35,982 nt of DNA, taken from contig CAWKZT010000001.1 in NCBI GenBank assembly GCA_963854565.1, positions 1-35,982 on the forward strand, written 5' to 3'. The notes beneath the pieces are model-generated. The model ran no database searches. It was not told the origin of the DNA and was given only the letters and a program-made list of their open reading frames with translations. Source of the stretch: CAWKZT01 sp963854565 (lineage in GTDB: Bacteria; Actinomycetota; Acidimicrobiia; Acidimicrobiales; JAHEJN01). Shown in pieces: positions 17,174-25,875 of this stretch. How positions within the stretch are numbered: the stretch's first letter is position 1; each line of letters starts with the position of its first letter. The position numbers and the translations under genes are program-made.

Positions 17174-17261
17174 CATACCAACACTTCACACCGGCAATTT
17201 GGGAAACATTCGGTGATTCTGGGGCTCTTGACCCCAATTTGGCGACGCAATAGTTGGTATG
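17174..17261 (+). other. Candidate structured leader with a 9-bp closing helix
   Basis: CATACCAAC (17174-17182) pairs perfectly with GTTGGTATG (17253-17261). Inside are two smaller helices: CACCG (17189-17193) with CGGTG (17211-17215), and TGGGG (17220-17224) with CCCCA (17232-17236). This gives a three-way-junction layout 60 bases before the nitronate monooxygenase-like gene. It matches no riboswitch class I know. On the other strand it would lead into the membrane protein at 17071. It may equally be paired operator sites or chance. Confidence 0.3.
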
Positions 17262-17321
17262 TCGCGGCGCTATGGCCAAGCGATGCCGATTGGTGCTCGA
17301 TGGTGCATTAGCTTTTTGGGC

Positions 17322-18458
17322 ATGAAGAGTCCTGTTTGTGAGATGTTTGGTATCGAATTTCCAATCCTGGCGTTCAGTCACTGCCGTGACGTGGTCGCCG
17401 CGGTTTCGAAGGCCGGTGGGTTGGGGGTTCTGGGCGTTGTGGCACATTCTCCGGCCCAACTCGAAATTGATCTCACCTGGATCGAAGAAGAAATTGGCGA
17501 TCTTCCTTACGGCGTCGACATCATCATTCCGGCCAAGTTGGCGACGGGGTCGGCCTCGGGTGCGCCAACGGTCGCCGAAATCGACGAGTTGATCCCGCAA
17601 GAGCACCGCGATTTTGTCAACGACATTATTGACCGGTACGACGTTCCGGGACTTGCCGACGAAGGGAAAGGCTGGGTGTCGGGGTCAGATTCGGCGCCAT
17701 TTTCCGCGGACCGGGCGGCGGGGCATCTTGATGTGGCCATGTCGCACAACATTGCGTTGATCGCTAATGCGCTGGGACCACCACCGGGGTATCTCATTGA
17801 GCAAGCGCATGCCAAGGGCATCAAGGTGGTTGCGTTAGCTGGCACGATCACGCATGCCGAGCGCCACGTTGCCGCCGGGGTTGACCTGATCGTGGCGCAA
17901 GGCGCAGAAGCAGGCGGACATACCGGGGAGATCGGCACGATGGTGTTGGTTCCTGAGATCGTCGACGCTGTTGCACCAGTGCCCGTTCTTGGCGCGGGTG
18001 GAATCGGGCGAGGCCGCCAGATGGCAGCCGCTATGGCGTTGGGTGCGGCCGGTGTTTGGTGTGGGTCGGTATGGCTGACCACTGAAGAAGCCGAGACTCA
18101 TCCCACGGTGAAACAGAAGATGTTGGCGGCTCGTTCTACCGACACACTGCGGTCCCGTTCGCTAACCGGCAAGCCAGCCCGCCAACTTCGGTCGGCCTGG
18201 ACTGACGAATGGGAGCGGGACGATACGCCTGCCCCGTTGGGGATGCCCTTGCAGCCGTTATTGATTGCTGACGCGCAGCGGCGGATTAATAGGGCGGCGC
18301 ATACCGAAGGCTCGGGTGCTGCTGATCTTTCGAACTACTTCGTCGGCCAGATAGTGGGCACGATGAACAAGACTTTGCCCGCCCGGCAAGTTGTTTATGA
18401 CATCGTTGAAGAGTTCATCGAGGCCACGCAGCATCTGAACGCATTGCTGGAGGACTAG
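17322..18458 (+). CDS. Nitronate monooxygenase / 2-nitropropane dioxygenase-like flavoprotein
   Basis: A 378-aa FMN-dependent TIM-barrel protein of the nitronate monooxygenase family, which oxidises alkyl nitronates such as propionate 3-nitronate. Family motifs are the N-terminal FGIEFPILAFSHCRDVVAAVSKAGGLGVLG, AQGAEAGGHTGEIGT with the conserved histidine, and the phosphate-binding VLGAGGIGRGRQMAAAMALGA. The first loop (AFSHCRD) departs from the usual QAPM, so the substrate may differ. The start chosen is ATG at 17322, right before the conserved region; ATGs at 17283 and 17259 are in frame but add unconserved residues. It ends directly against the convergent CBS gene. Confidence 0.88.
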   Translation: MKSPVCEMFGIEFPILAFSHCRDVVAAVSKAGGLGVLGVVAHSPAQLEIDLTWIEEEIGDLPYGVDIIIPAKLATGSASGAPTVAEIDELIPQEHRDFVNDIIDRYDVPGLADEGKGWVSGSDSAPFSADRAAGHLDVAMSHNIALIANALGPPPGYLIEQAHAKGIKVVALAGTITHAERHVAAGVDLIVAQGAEAGGHTGEIGTMVLVPEIVDAVAPVPVLGAGGIGRGRQMAAAMALGAAGVWCGSVWLTTEEAETHPTVKQKMLAARSTDTLRSRSLTGKPARQLRSAWTDEWERDDTPAPLGMPLQPLLIADAQRRINRAAHTEGSGAADLSNYFVGQIVGTMNKTLPARQVVYDIVEEFIEATQHLNALLED

Positions 18459-18893
18459 CTAGTGGGTGCCGGAAATGAAACCCTTTAGGGCTTCGGATTC
18501 GGTCTCGAGGGTCTTCATGCGTTGTTTGACGATGTCGCCGAGACTCACGATGCCCACGAGGATGTTTTCGTTGGTTACAGGAACGTGGCGAATGCGGTTC
18601 TCCGTCATTAAGGTCATCAGATCATCGACGCTGTCGGCCGGAGAACAGGTGATGACGTTGGCGGTCATGATGTCGGCCACCCGCAAACGAAAGGTCCATT
18701 CCTGATCCTTCGCGAAACTACGGACGACGTCTCGTTCGGAGATGATGCCCTCGATGGTCTTCTTGTCGGACGAAACGACAAGCGCGCCGATACCCCATTC
18801 GGCCAACATGTCAATGGCTTCGGCCACACGATCGTCGGGATTGATCGTGGCGACGCGATCACCTTTTGCGGACAAGACGGCGGAAATGGTCAT
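18459..18893 (-). CDS. Two-CBS-domain protein
   Basis: A 144-aa protein made only of a tandem CBS pair (Bateman module). The first CBS ends in EGIISERDVVRSF and the second in VGIVSLGDIVKQR, the typical end-of-domain motifs. Such free-standing pairs bind adenosine nucleotides or S-adenosyl ligands and regulate partners; the partner is not evident here. ATG at 18893 was chosen because GGAAGGA lies 8 bases upstream. A longer frame from 18956 lacks support. Its stop codon abuts that of the nitronate monooxygenase-like gene. Confidence 0.88.
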   Translation of the reverse strand: MTISAVLSAKGDRVATINPDDRVAEAIDMLAEWGIGALVVSSDKKTIEGIISERDVVRSFAKDQEWTFRLRVADIMTANVITCSPADSVDDLMTLMTENRIRHVPVTNENILVGIVSLGDIVKQRMKTLETESEALKGFISGTH

Positions 18894-19058
18894 CGTAAAA
18901 TCCTTCCGTAGGTTGACTCGGAAAGCACTCGTTGCTGGGTGACTTGCTGTTTTCACCTTAGATCAAGAAAGTAGATTGTGGAACCGAAAGTGGTTGGCGC
19001 CCGGGGATTCCCAAAGTTGGTGCACCGCCGCGGCGAAAGATCGTCGTAGTCTCAGGCC

Positions 19059-19733
19059 ATGCAAGTTGTGGCCATTGGGGCAATAAAGGGCGGGGTAGGG
19101 AAGAGCACCGCGGCGGCAAATCTGGCCCTGGTGGCCGCTGAGTCGGGACTGCGCACCATCCTGTGGGATCTCGATAGGCAAGGGGCCTCGTGTCACCTTT
19201 TGGACATTGAGTGCGTTTCCCCAACAGCCCCGCAAAGTCGGTGGTTTCGTAAGCGTCCGGTATTCTCCGACCCGGTTGTTTCCGGTCACCATCCATTGCT
19301 GCGGGTAATCCCTGGCGGCATTACTACCGACGTGGAGCAGCGAGTCAATGCGCTCCGTGCCGATGCTGATCTCGTGCTGCTTGATCTGCCAGCAGGGTTA
19401 GACGGACCCGTTCTAGGAGCGTTGGCGGTTGCTGATCAGATCTTGGTACCGGTGGTGGCCTCGGATCTTTCTCTTCGCGCTTTTGATCAGCTGGTCCGAG
19501 TTACCGATGGAACCCGGACCCGGGCGTTCGCCAGCATGTTCGATTCTACAAAACGGCGACATCAGGAGTTTCACGAACAACTCCAAACGGGCCCACGCGA
19601 GGTTTGCTCGGCGGTCATACCTGCAGCCGTCGAGGTCGAGCGAGCATGTGAACAACGCGTTCCCGTAACGCGTGCATTTCCCAAAGGCCGTGCTGCTCGG
19701 GCGTACCGGGACCTGTGGGCCGAGATTAGCTAG
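19059..19733 (+). CDS. Orphan ParA/MinD-family ATPase
   Basis: A 224-aa deviant Walker-type ATPase. The P-loop is KGGVGKST near the N-terminus with the signature lysine, followed by the switch region WDLDRQGAS and the Walker B-like VLLDLPAG. The family sorts plasmids, chromosomes or protein complexes, or sets division sites. No parB, cargo gene or origin is next to it, so its cargo is unknown. The protein is shorter than most ParA proteins. The stop overlaps that of the convergent M23 gene by four bases. No strong ribosome site is visible. Confidence 0.85.
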   Translation: MQVVAIGAIKGGVGKSTAAANLALVAAESGLRTILWDLDRQGASCHLLDIECVSPTAPQSRWFRKRPVFSDPVVSGHHPLLRVIPGGITTDVEQRVNALRADADLVLLDLPAGLDGPVLGALAVADQILVPVVASDLSLRAFDQLVRVTDGTRTRAFASMFDSTKRRHQEFHEQLQTGPREVCSAVIPAAVEVERACEQRVPVTRAFPKGRAARAYRDLWAEIS

Positions 19734-21001
19734 AGGTAAAGCAAGGGGTCGACGGGCGAGCCCTTGACCCGGATTTCGAAATGCAAGTGCGCTCCGGTGG
19801 ACCAACCGGTAGATCCGACGTAACCAATTATTGTCCCGGAGTTGACGGATTGCCCGACGCTAGAACCTAACTGGGACTGGTGCGCATAGAGGGAGGTGAA
19901 ACTGCCACCGTGGTCGATGATGACCGTGTTTCCGTAGCCGTCTCTCCAGCCTGCGAAGATCACAACTCCGGGCGCGGCGGCGGCGATGGGGGTTCCCATG
20001 CTGGCGTTGAGGTCGACGCCGGAATGAAAGCGTTGGACCCCAAAGATCGGGTGAATGCGGTAGCCGAAGGATGAGGCGATCCCCCCGCTTACTGGCCAGA
20101 TAAATGCGGTAGGTGCAGTGGCGGGCGGAAGGGCTGGAGGCGTTGTGTTATTGCGGTTGTTCTGGGCATTGATTTCGGCCTGTCGTTCGGCTTCGGCCTG
20201 TCGGGATATCTCGGCTTGGCGCTGACGTTCGGCCTCGCGCTCGCGGGCGAGTTGGGCTTGCCTCTCGGCTTCGATGCGAGCTTCTTCACCGATGATCCAC
20301 TGGGTGAGCTCGTCATTCTGGCTTTCGAGAGCGGCTGCTTCAGATTCCCAGTCACCGATGCGACGCTCGATGTCGTCCTGGATAGCTTGCTGGGTCTGGC
20401 GGGCCTCATCAAGATCGACTAGGTCTGATTGGAGATCGGCTTTGAGTTGTTGGGCAATATCTCGGGCTTGATTGGCTTGATTGCGGGCCACACGCTGGTC
20501 GTCTTGCAGATTTCGCAATACGGCGATGGCCTCGGCAGAGTTGCCGTTGGCGACTTCGAGAAAGAAGCGACGAAGTTGGCCGTCGCGTGGGTCAGCCGAG
20601 TCGAGCAACACATTGATCTGGTCGTGGTCGGGGGTGATATAGGCACTGACCGCCATAAGTCGCACCTGGGAGCGAGCGAAGTCGATGTCGGCTTCCAGAC
20701 GGTCGGCTTGGGTATCGGCGGCGACGGCGTCAGCCTCGGCCCGGGTTATGCCAGCCTCGGCTTCGACGATGTTGGCCTCCGTTTGGGCAACGAATAGGTC
20801 GATGTCGGCTAGCGCATCAACGACGGCTTGATCGTCTACTGCGAGAAGATCGATTTCGCCAGCCACTGATGCGGCTTCGCGTCGGACATCCTCGCGTTGG
20901 GTTCGAGCGTCGTCGAGAGAGTCCTGCGCGGCAGACGGCACGGTGGCACCGAAGATGGCAAAAACCAAACTGATGCTAAGGAAGGTGAGGATTTTTCGCA
21001 T
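19730..21001 (-). CDS. Secreted M23 murein endopeptidase with coiled coil (EnvC/NlpD-like)
   Basis: A 423-aa exported protein. A signal peptide (about 1-25, ending PSAAQ) is followed by a long coiled coil (about 28-270, rich in Ala, Glu, Asp, Gln and Arg), then a linker rich in Asn and Pro. The C-terminal domain is an M23/LytM metallopeptidase with the zinc motif FHSGVD (HxxxD) and the second histidine motif HLHFE. These residues are intact, so it can be an active peptidoglycan DD-endopeptidase rather than an EnvC-type activator that lost zinc. It probably acts in cell division or wall remodelling. The upstream region contains an inverted GTTACA repeat. Confidence 0.92.
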   Translation of the reverse strand: MRKILTFLSISLVFAIFGATVPSAAQDSLDDARTQREDVRREAASVAGEIDLLAVDDQAVVDALADIDLFVAQTEANIVEAEAGITRAEADAVAADTQADRLEADIDFARSQVRLMAVSAYITPDHDQINVLLDSADPRDGQLRRFFLEVANGNSAEAIAVLRNLQDDQRVARNQANQARDIAQQLKADLQSDLVDLDEARQTQQAIQDDIERRIGDWESEAAALESQNDELTQWIIGEEARIEAERQAQLAREREAERQRQAEISRQAEAERQAEINAQNNRNNTTPPALPPATAPTAFIWPVSGGIASSFGYRIHPIFGVQRFHSGVDLNASMGTPIAAAAPGVVIFAGWRDGYGNTVIIDHGGSFTSLYAHQSQLGSSVGQSVNSGTIIGYVGSTGWSTGAHLHFEIRVKGSPVDPLLYL

Positions 21002-21021
21002 GAATAAACGGGAGCGAGCGC

Positions 21022-21046
21022 GTTACAGGGAAGTGAGTAGTGTAAC
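21022..21046 (-). promoter_or_regulatory. Inverted repeat in the promoter region of the M23 gene
   Basis: GTTACA (21022-21027) and TGTAAC (21041-21046) form a perfect inverted repeat with a 13-base spacer, starting 20 bases upstream of the M23 start. On the minus strand the distal half overlaps TACACT, a possible -10 element. It could be an operator. The hexamers are similar to GTAAC-type sites reported for cell-wall response regulators in actinobacteria, but I cannot assign a regulator. Confidence 0.25.
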
Positions 21047-21123
21047 AGAACCGTAATGATTAGGGGTAGCGAGCGGAACGGTTAGGAAATGCCCCGTTTG
21101 TCTCCGCCGCACTGAGTGATCAT

Positions 21124-22299
21124 CTATCCGACGCGCAATAACAAGGCATCGCCTTGTCCGCCGCCGCCACAAAGAGCGGCAGCACCTACGCCGCCGCCGC
21201 GACGGCGAAGTTCGTAGGCAAGCGTCAATGCCAAGCGGTTGCCGGAAGCTCCAATGGGGTGGCCCAGAGCGACAGCCCCGCCATGCACGTTGACGTTGGT
21301 GTCACTGATTCCCAGGTCGGCCATAGAAGCCAGCGCTACTGCGGCAAAAGCTTCGTTGATTTCAAATAGATCAATATCGGCAACGGAAAGTTCAGAACGG
21401 CCGACTGCGGCAGTAATGGCCTGCGACGGCTGATTAAGCAGCGACGGATCGGGGCCGGCAATCTGGCCGTATGAGATAATTGTGGCTAGGGGGGTGAGCC
21501 CTCGGGCGGCGGCGGCGGTTTCGCTCATCACAATCACGGCGGATGCGCCATCGCTAATTTGGCTGGCATTGCCGGCGGTGATGTTGCCGCCTTCACCGAA
21601 GGCAGGTCGCAACTTTGCTAGGCCCTCGGCTGTGGTAGCGCCACGGATTCCTTCGTCGGTCGATACGACAACAGGCTCGCCGCGCCGCTGCGGGACCGAA
21701 ACGGGCACAATTTCCTCGGCCAGGATTCCGGCATCGGTGGCGGCGGCCGCTCGTCGGTGTGACTCAGCCGATAGTGCATCTTGGGAGTCGCGACTGATAG
21801 TGGCGGTGGCGGCGTATTTTTCGGTGGCCTCGCCCATCATGCAGTGTTCAATCGTGCAGTACAGGCCATCATGAAACAACGAGTCGACCATGGTTGCATC
21901 GCCTGCCCGCAGGCCAGCGCGGGCCCCGGGTACCAGATACGGGGCATTGGTCATGGACTCCATACCTCCAGCGACGACTATGTCCGCTTCGCCCGCCGAG
22001 ATCATTTGGTGGGCGAGGTAGATGGTGTTTAGCCCGGAAAGGCAAACCTTGTTGATGGTGGTGGCGGGCGTGGTGAGTGCGATGCCGGCGTTTGTGGCGG
22101 CACGGCGGGCCGTGATCTGACCGGTACCGGCTTGGAGTACGTGTCCCATGTAGACATAGTCAACATCGGCAGGTTTGACGTTGGAGCGGCGCAGCGCCTC
22201 GGTGATGGCAAAGCCACCCAGGTCTGTGGCCGACAGCGAAGCGAATGCTCCGGACAACTTGGCAATAGGCGTGCGGGCGCCTTCGGCGATAACCGTCAT
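21124..22299 (-). CDS. Acetyl-CoA C-acyltransferase (thiolase)
   Basis: A 391-aa thiolase that cleaves 3-ketoacyl-CoA or condenses two acetyl-CoA. The nucleophilic cysteine is Cys86 in NKVCLSGL. The histidine-containing motif VHGGAVALGHPIGASG and the C-terminal ALCGGGGQGDALLL with the second catalytic cysteine are intact. NEAFAAVA gives the conserved Asn-Glu-Ala-Phe. The ATG at 22299 has GAAGGA 6 bases upstream and starts two residues before the conserved strand. The upstream extension to 22371 is not supported. With the SDR and acyl-CoA synthetases in this window it fits fatty acid degradation; biosynthetic acetoacetyl-CoA formation is possible. Confidence 0.92.
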   Translation of the reverse strand: MTVIAEGARTPIAKLSGAFASLSATDLGGFAITEALRRSNVKPADVDYVYMGHVLQAGTGQITARRAATNAGIALTTPATTINKVCLSGLNTIYLAHQMISAGEADIVVAGGMESMTNAPYLVPGARAGLRAGDATMVDSLFHDGLYCTIEHCMMGEATEKYAATATISRDSQDALSAESHRRAAAATDAGILAEEIVPVSVPQRRGEPVVVSTDEGIRGATTAEGLAKLRPAFGEGGNITAGNASQISDGASAVIVMSETAAAARGLTPLATIISYGQIAGPDPSLLNQPSQAITAAVGRSELSVADIDLFEINEAFAAVALASMADLGISDTNVNVHGGAVALGHPIGASGNRLALTLAYELRRRGGGVGAAALCGGGGQGDALLLRVG

Positions 22300-22525
22300 A
22301 GCTGATCCTTCGGAGTTCGGGACGAGTCGTTGAATGTTTCTAAATTGTAGGGGCTTGTGCAGCGTCGGCAATATCGAGTTGGGCGGTGGCGGTCTGAAGC
22401 ACCTGGGCTATTGGGGTGCGACTCCTCCCGTGGATACGGACCCGCATCTTGTTACAAACACTCTTCGTGTCAATTGACCGGGTACTTGGCAAAACCGTAG
22501 CCCGTGAATGTGGCACGCTGGGCGC

Positions 22526-24589
22526 ATGGACGTGCATTTGGTCGATGGGACCTACGAGCTATTTCGGTATCACTACAACCCTGCAAACAAAGATGATCGT
22601 CATGGTGCGACCAAAGGGGTGCTTTCGAGCATGCTCGACTTGGTGCGCGGAGGGGCGACACATGTTGGTATTGCGACCGATCATGTCATTACGTCTTTCC
22701 GCAACGACATGTACGACGATTACAAAGATGGCTCGGACATCGATCCGCAACTGCATGCGCAGTTCCCCGAGATTGAAGATGCACTGCGGGCGGCTGGCTT
22801 CACCGTCTTCCCAATGGTGGAGTATGAAGCCGACGACGGGATGGCTGCTGCTGCGGTGGCAGCCGAGAAAGATCCCGCGGTCGACAAAGTCATCATCTGC
22901 ACCCCGGACAAAGATTTGGGCCAGTGTGTTCGAGCCGACGGGCGCATTGTGCAGTACGACCGACGCAAGCAACTGATGATCGATCAAGCGGGCATTATTG
23001 AGAAATTCGGGGTACCTCCCGAGTCAATCCCGGACTACCTCGGGCTCGTTGGCGATACCGCCGATGGTTTTCCCGGATTACCGGGCTGGGGGGCCAAATC
23101 AACGGCAACGCTGTTAGCCAAGTATGGGCACATTCAGAACATCCCGCCGTCGTCCGATGACTGGCAGGTAAAGGTCCGCGGCGCCGTGAAGTTGGCCGTG
23201 ACTTTGCGCGAGAACTACGACGACGCATTGCTGTTCCGTAAGATCGCCACGGTCATCACCGACATCGACCTCTTCGGGTCCGTCGATGAGATGCGCTGGG
23301 ATGGTCCGACCCCAGCATTTGAACAGATTGCACGCGACCTCGGGCAGGTGGGGCTGTGGAAGCGAGCCGTCGAGTTGCATAAGAATCGTCGAGTCACAAA
23401 AGAGCCGATGACTGTTTCGCTTCGGCCCGTATCGCCCGCCGATCTCGGAGCGCTTTTGCCCATGAATAACGCGGCAGTTCCGGCCGTGAGCCATCTGGAA
23501 ATGCCCGCACTTGAGGCGTTGGTTGACCAGGCCGAATGGTTTACAGTCGTTGAGTCTGAAGGCGAGATAGCGGGTTTCTTGATTGGTATGCATGGTCCGG
23601 GTTTGCCCTACGCCAGTGTCAATTACCGTGAGTTCTGTCGGCGATTTCCTGACGGATTTTGGTACGTCGACCGCATTGTGGTTTCGCCGGACCACCGCAA
23701 CAAGCAGATCGGCGCCACGCTGTACGACGCGTTTGCGAAGTTTGGTCGAGCCAGTTTGGATGGGTCCGCGATAGGTGGTCCGCGTGTCTGCGCCGAGGTA
23801 AATGTTCGTCCGCGCAACGATGGTTCGCTGCGGTTCCACCGCCGTTTCGGGTTCCGCCCCATTGGTGAGTTGGACTATTCCGACGACGGCCAGCGGGTGA
23901 GTCTGTTGGCCTATGACCTCACCGATGGTGCCGCTCCGCTTGATCGGCATCACGTTGTTGACGTGACCGCCAAGCACGATCCCGACCTGGCGCAACGGTT
24001 AGAGTTTGTCTTCGATCTGGATCGTTTGAAGACGGTGCAACGCATGTCGCTCATTACCGATGGCAGTCGCCGCGAAAACACCGCCGAGCATTCGTGGCAT
24101 ATTGCCATGGTGGCTATTGCGTGTGCGCCCACTGCCGCTGAACCAATCAGTATTGATCGGGTGATCGAGATGCTGCTGGTACACGACATTGTTGAGGCTG
24201 ACGCGGGTGATGTCTATATCTACGATGAGCTCACCAGCGATGTCGCGGCAGCAAGTAAGTCTCGGCTCGAAACCGAAGCGGCGAGGCGGATCTTTGGTCT
24301 GTTACCCAATGGCGAGGGTGACCGACTCCGTGAACTTTGGGAAGAGTACGAAGGTCAGACCAGCGCCGATGCACGGTTTGCCAAGGCTTGTGACCGAATT
24401 CAGCCGTTCTTGTTGAATGCTGCCAACGGTGGAAAATCGTGGACAGAGAACAACATCACCGCTTCGCAGGTGCGTCACGCGATGAGCGAGGTCAAGGTCG
24501 GTGCACCAAGATTGGTCGAGATGGTCGAAAGACTCATAGCCGAGCAAGTAGCCATCGGCCACTTACCCGAAGGATCGCCCCCGACGTAA
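22526..24589 (+). CDS. Three-domain fusion: 5'-3' exonuclease, GNAT acetyltransferase, HD phosphohydrolase
   Basis: One continuous 687-aa frame. Residues 1 to about 290 are a flap endonuclease/5'-3' exonuclease of the Pol I N-terminal type: LVDGTYELFRY, EADDGMAAAAV, TPDKDLGQ and the helix-hairpin segment GLVGDTADGFPGLPGWGAKS, which together supply the acidic metal ligands. Residues about 295-465 are a GNAT acetyltransferase: VVSPDHRNKQIGATLYD carries the acetyl-CoA loop, and RFHRRFGFRPIG follows. Residues about 485-680 are an HD hydrolase of the YfbR/HDDC2 group with ligands His522, His553-Asp554 and Asp623; relatives dephosphorylate deoxynucleoside monophosphates. The nuclease makes 5'-nucleotides, so the HD domain could use its product. 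The role of the GNAT is unclear. An alternative start is ATG at 22508. Confidence 0.88.
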   Translation: MDVHLVDGTYELFRYHYNPANKDDRHGATKGVLSSMLDLVRGGATHVGIATDHVITSFRNDMYDDYKDGSDIDPQLHAQFPEIEDALRAAGFTVFPMVEYEADDGMAAAAVAAEKDPAVDKVIICTPDKDLGQCVRADGRIVQYDRRKQLMIDQAGIIEKFGVPPESIPDYLGLVGDTADGFPGLPGWGAKSTATLLAKYGHIQNIPPSSDDWQVKVRGAVKLAVTLRENYDDALLFRKIATVITDIDLFGSVDEMRWDGPTPAFEQIARDLGQVGLWKRAVELHKNRRVTKEPMTVSLRPVSPADLGALLPMNNAAVPAVSHLEMPALEALVDQAEWFTVVESEGEIAGFLIGMHGPGLPYASVNYREFCRRFPDGFWYVDRIVVSPDHRNKQIGATLYDAFAKFGRASLDGSAIGGPRVCAEVNVRPRNDGSLRFHRRFGFRPIGELDYSDDGQRVSLLAYDLTDGAAPLDRHHVVDVTAKHDPDLAQRLEFVFDLDRLKTVQRMSLITDGSRRENTAEHSWHIAMVAIACAPTAAEPISIDRVIEMLLVHDIVEADAGDVYIYDELTSDVAAASKSRLETEAARRIFGLLPNGEGDRLRELWEEYEGQTSADARFAKACDRIQPFLLNAANGGKSWTENNITASQVRHAMSEVKVGAPRLVEMVERLIAEQVAIGHLPEGSPPT

Positions 24590-24658
24590 TTTTCCGTCCG
24601 GACACAGGAGGTCGTGCCGGCTAGCTCCGCGACGGGCGCGCCATCTACGCTCTTCGCC

Positions 24659-25798
24659 ATGACCTCGATTCGTCCGTATTCCATCCAAATAGATGACGAT
24701 GCTCTCGCCGATCTTGCGCAACGTCTGGCCAATACTCGCTTCCCCGAAGCCGAGCCGGTAGATGACTGGTCGCAGGGCATCCCGTTAGCGGAGGTGCAGA
24801 AACTGGCCGAGTACTGGCGAGACGAGTACGACTGGCGCGCTCGTGAATCTGGCATTAACAAGATTCCGGGGTTTGTCACCGAAATCGATGGTCTTGATAT
24901 TCACTTCCTGCACGCCCGGTCATCGAACCCCGATGCGCTCCCGATTGTGATGACCCACGGCTGGCCTGGCTCAGTTCTTGAGTTTCGCAAGATCATGCCA
25001 TTGCTTACCGAGCCCCAGGAGCACGGGGGCGAAGCGGCCGATGCGTTCCATGTAATTTGTCCGGCAATGCCCGGTTATGGATTTTCTGACAAGCCAGCCG
25101 AAACCGGCTGGACAGTTCAGCGTATTGGCGCGGCATGGGCTGAGTTGATGGGTCGTTTGGGATATGACAGGTACGTGGCGCAGGGCGGTGACTGGGGGTC
25201 AGCGGTAACCGCAGCTCTTGGGGCCCTTGCTCCGGACGGCCTCATAGCGGTTCACTCAAATATGCCGATCGCGCCGCCGACCGAAGAATCTATGGCGGAT
25301 CTCACTCCAGCCGAGATGGCCGCACTGGAAGCGTTTGGCTACTACGACGAGCACGATTCGGGTTACTCCAAACAACAAAGTACCCGACCCCAAACGCTGG
25401 GCTACGCGCTGGCTGACTCACCGGTGGGACAAATGGCTTGGATCGTCGAGAAGATTTCGCAGTGGACCGACAAGACGAGACCAGTCACCGACTTCTTTAG
25501 CTACGACGAGATTCTCGACAATGTCATGTTCTATTGGTTTACCAATGCAGGGACTTCGTCAGGCCGTCTCTACGCCGAGAGTTTCGGTAACTTTGCCGAA
25601 GATCCCGTGCAGGTGCCAGCCGGCGTTAGCGCCTTCCCCAACGAGATTCTTAAGACCAGTAAGCGGTGGTGCGAAGCAGGGAACTATCCAAATATCGTGT
25701 TCTGGTCTGACCATGAGCGTGGCGGTCATTTCCCTGCATGGGAAGTGCCGGAGTTATTAGCCGCCGACCTCCGAGCCATGTTCCGAACCTACCGATAG
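24659..25798 (+). CDS. Epoxide hydrolase (alpha/beta hydrolase, EHN type)
   Basis: A 379-aa protein with the N-terminal epoxide hydrolase domain (RPYSIQIDDDALADLAQRL) and an alpha/beta hydrolase core. The oxyanion motif HGWPG is at 100-104, the nucleophile Asp178 lies in GGDWGS, and the catalytic histidine is His357 in RGGHFPAWE. It should open epoxides to diols by a covalent ester intermediate. The start at 24659 matches the family's usual N-terminus but lacks a ribosome site. An AGGAGGT sits at 24606-24612, almost touching an in-frame GTG at 24614 that would add 15 residues. It follows the fusion gene by about 70 bases and may share its transcript. Confidence 0.9.
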   Translation: MTSIRPYSIQIDDDALADLAQRLANTRFPEAEPVDDWSQGIPLAEVQKLAEYWRDEYDWRARESGINKIPGFVTEIDGLDIHFLHARSSNPDALPIVMTHGWPGSVLEFRKIMPLLTEPQEHGGEAADAFHVICPAMPGYGFSDKPAETGWTVQRIGAAWAELMGRLGYDRYVAQGGDWGSAVTAALGALAPDGLIAVHSNMPIAPPTEESMADLTPAEMAALEAFGYYDEHDSGYSKQQSTRPQTLGYALADSPVGQMAWIVEKISQWTDKTRPVTDFFSYDEILDNVMFYWFTNAGTSSGRLYAESFGNFAEDPVQVPAGVSAFPNEILKTSKRWCEAGNYPNIVFWSDHERGGHFPAWEVPELLAADLRAMFRTYR

Positions 25799-25815
25799 AG
25801 AATCGAACAAGAGAT

Positions 25816-25837
25816 GACGGCCGTGTCCTCGGCCGTC
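25816..25837. terminator. Hairpin between convergent epoxide hydrolase and LOG genes
   Basis: A perfect 8-bp GC-rich stem pairs GACGGCCG (25816-25823) with CGGCCGTC (25830-25837) across the loop TGTCCT. It sits in the 77-base gap between two converging genes. There is no T-tract on either side, so it would be an atypical, possibly bidirectional terminator. Confidence 0.5.
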
Positions 25838-25875
25838 CAGCGATGAGCCTCGTGGGCGAAGAGCAAGAAATAGAG

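Noticed and set aside
23114..23995. A 293-codon antisense open frame inside the nuclease-GNAT fusion
   Set aside because: It mirrors the codon pattern of the real gene, shows no recognisable motif and has no start context.
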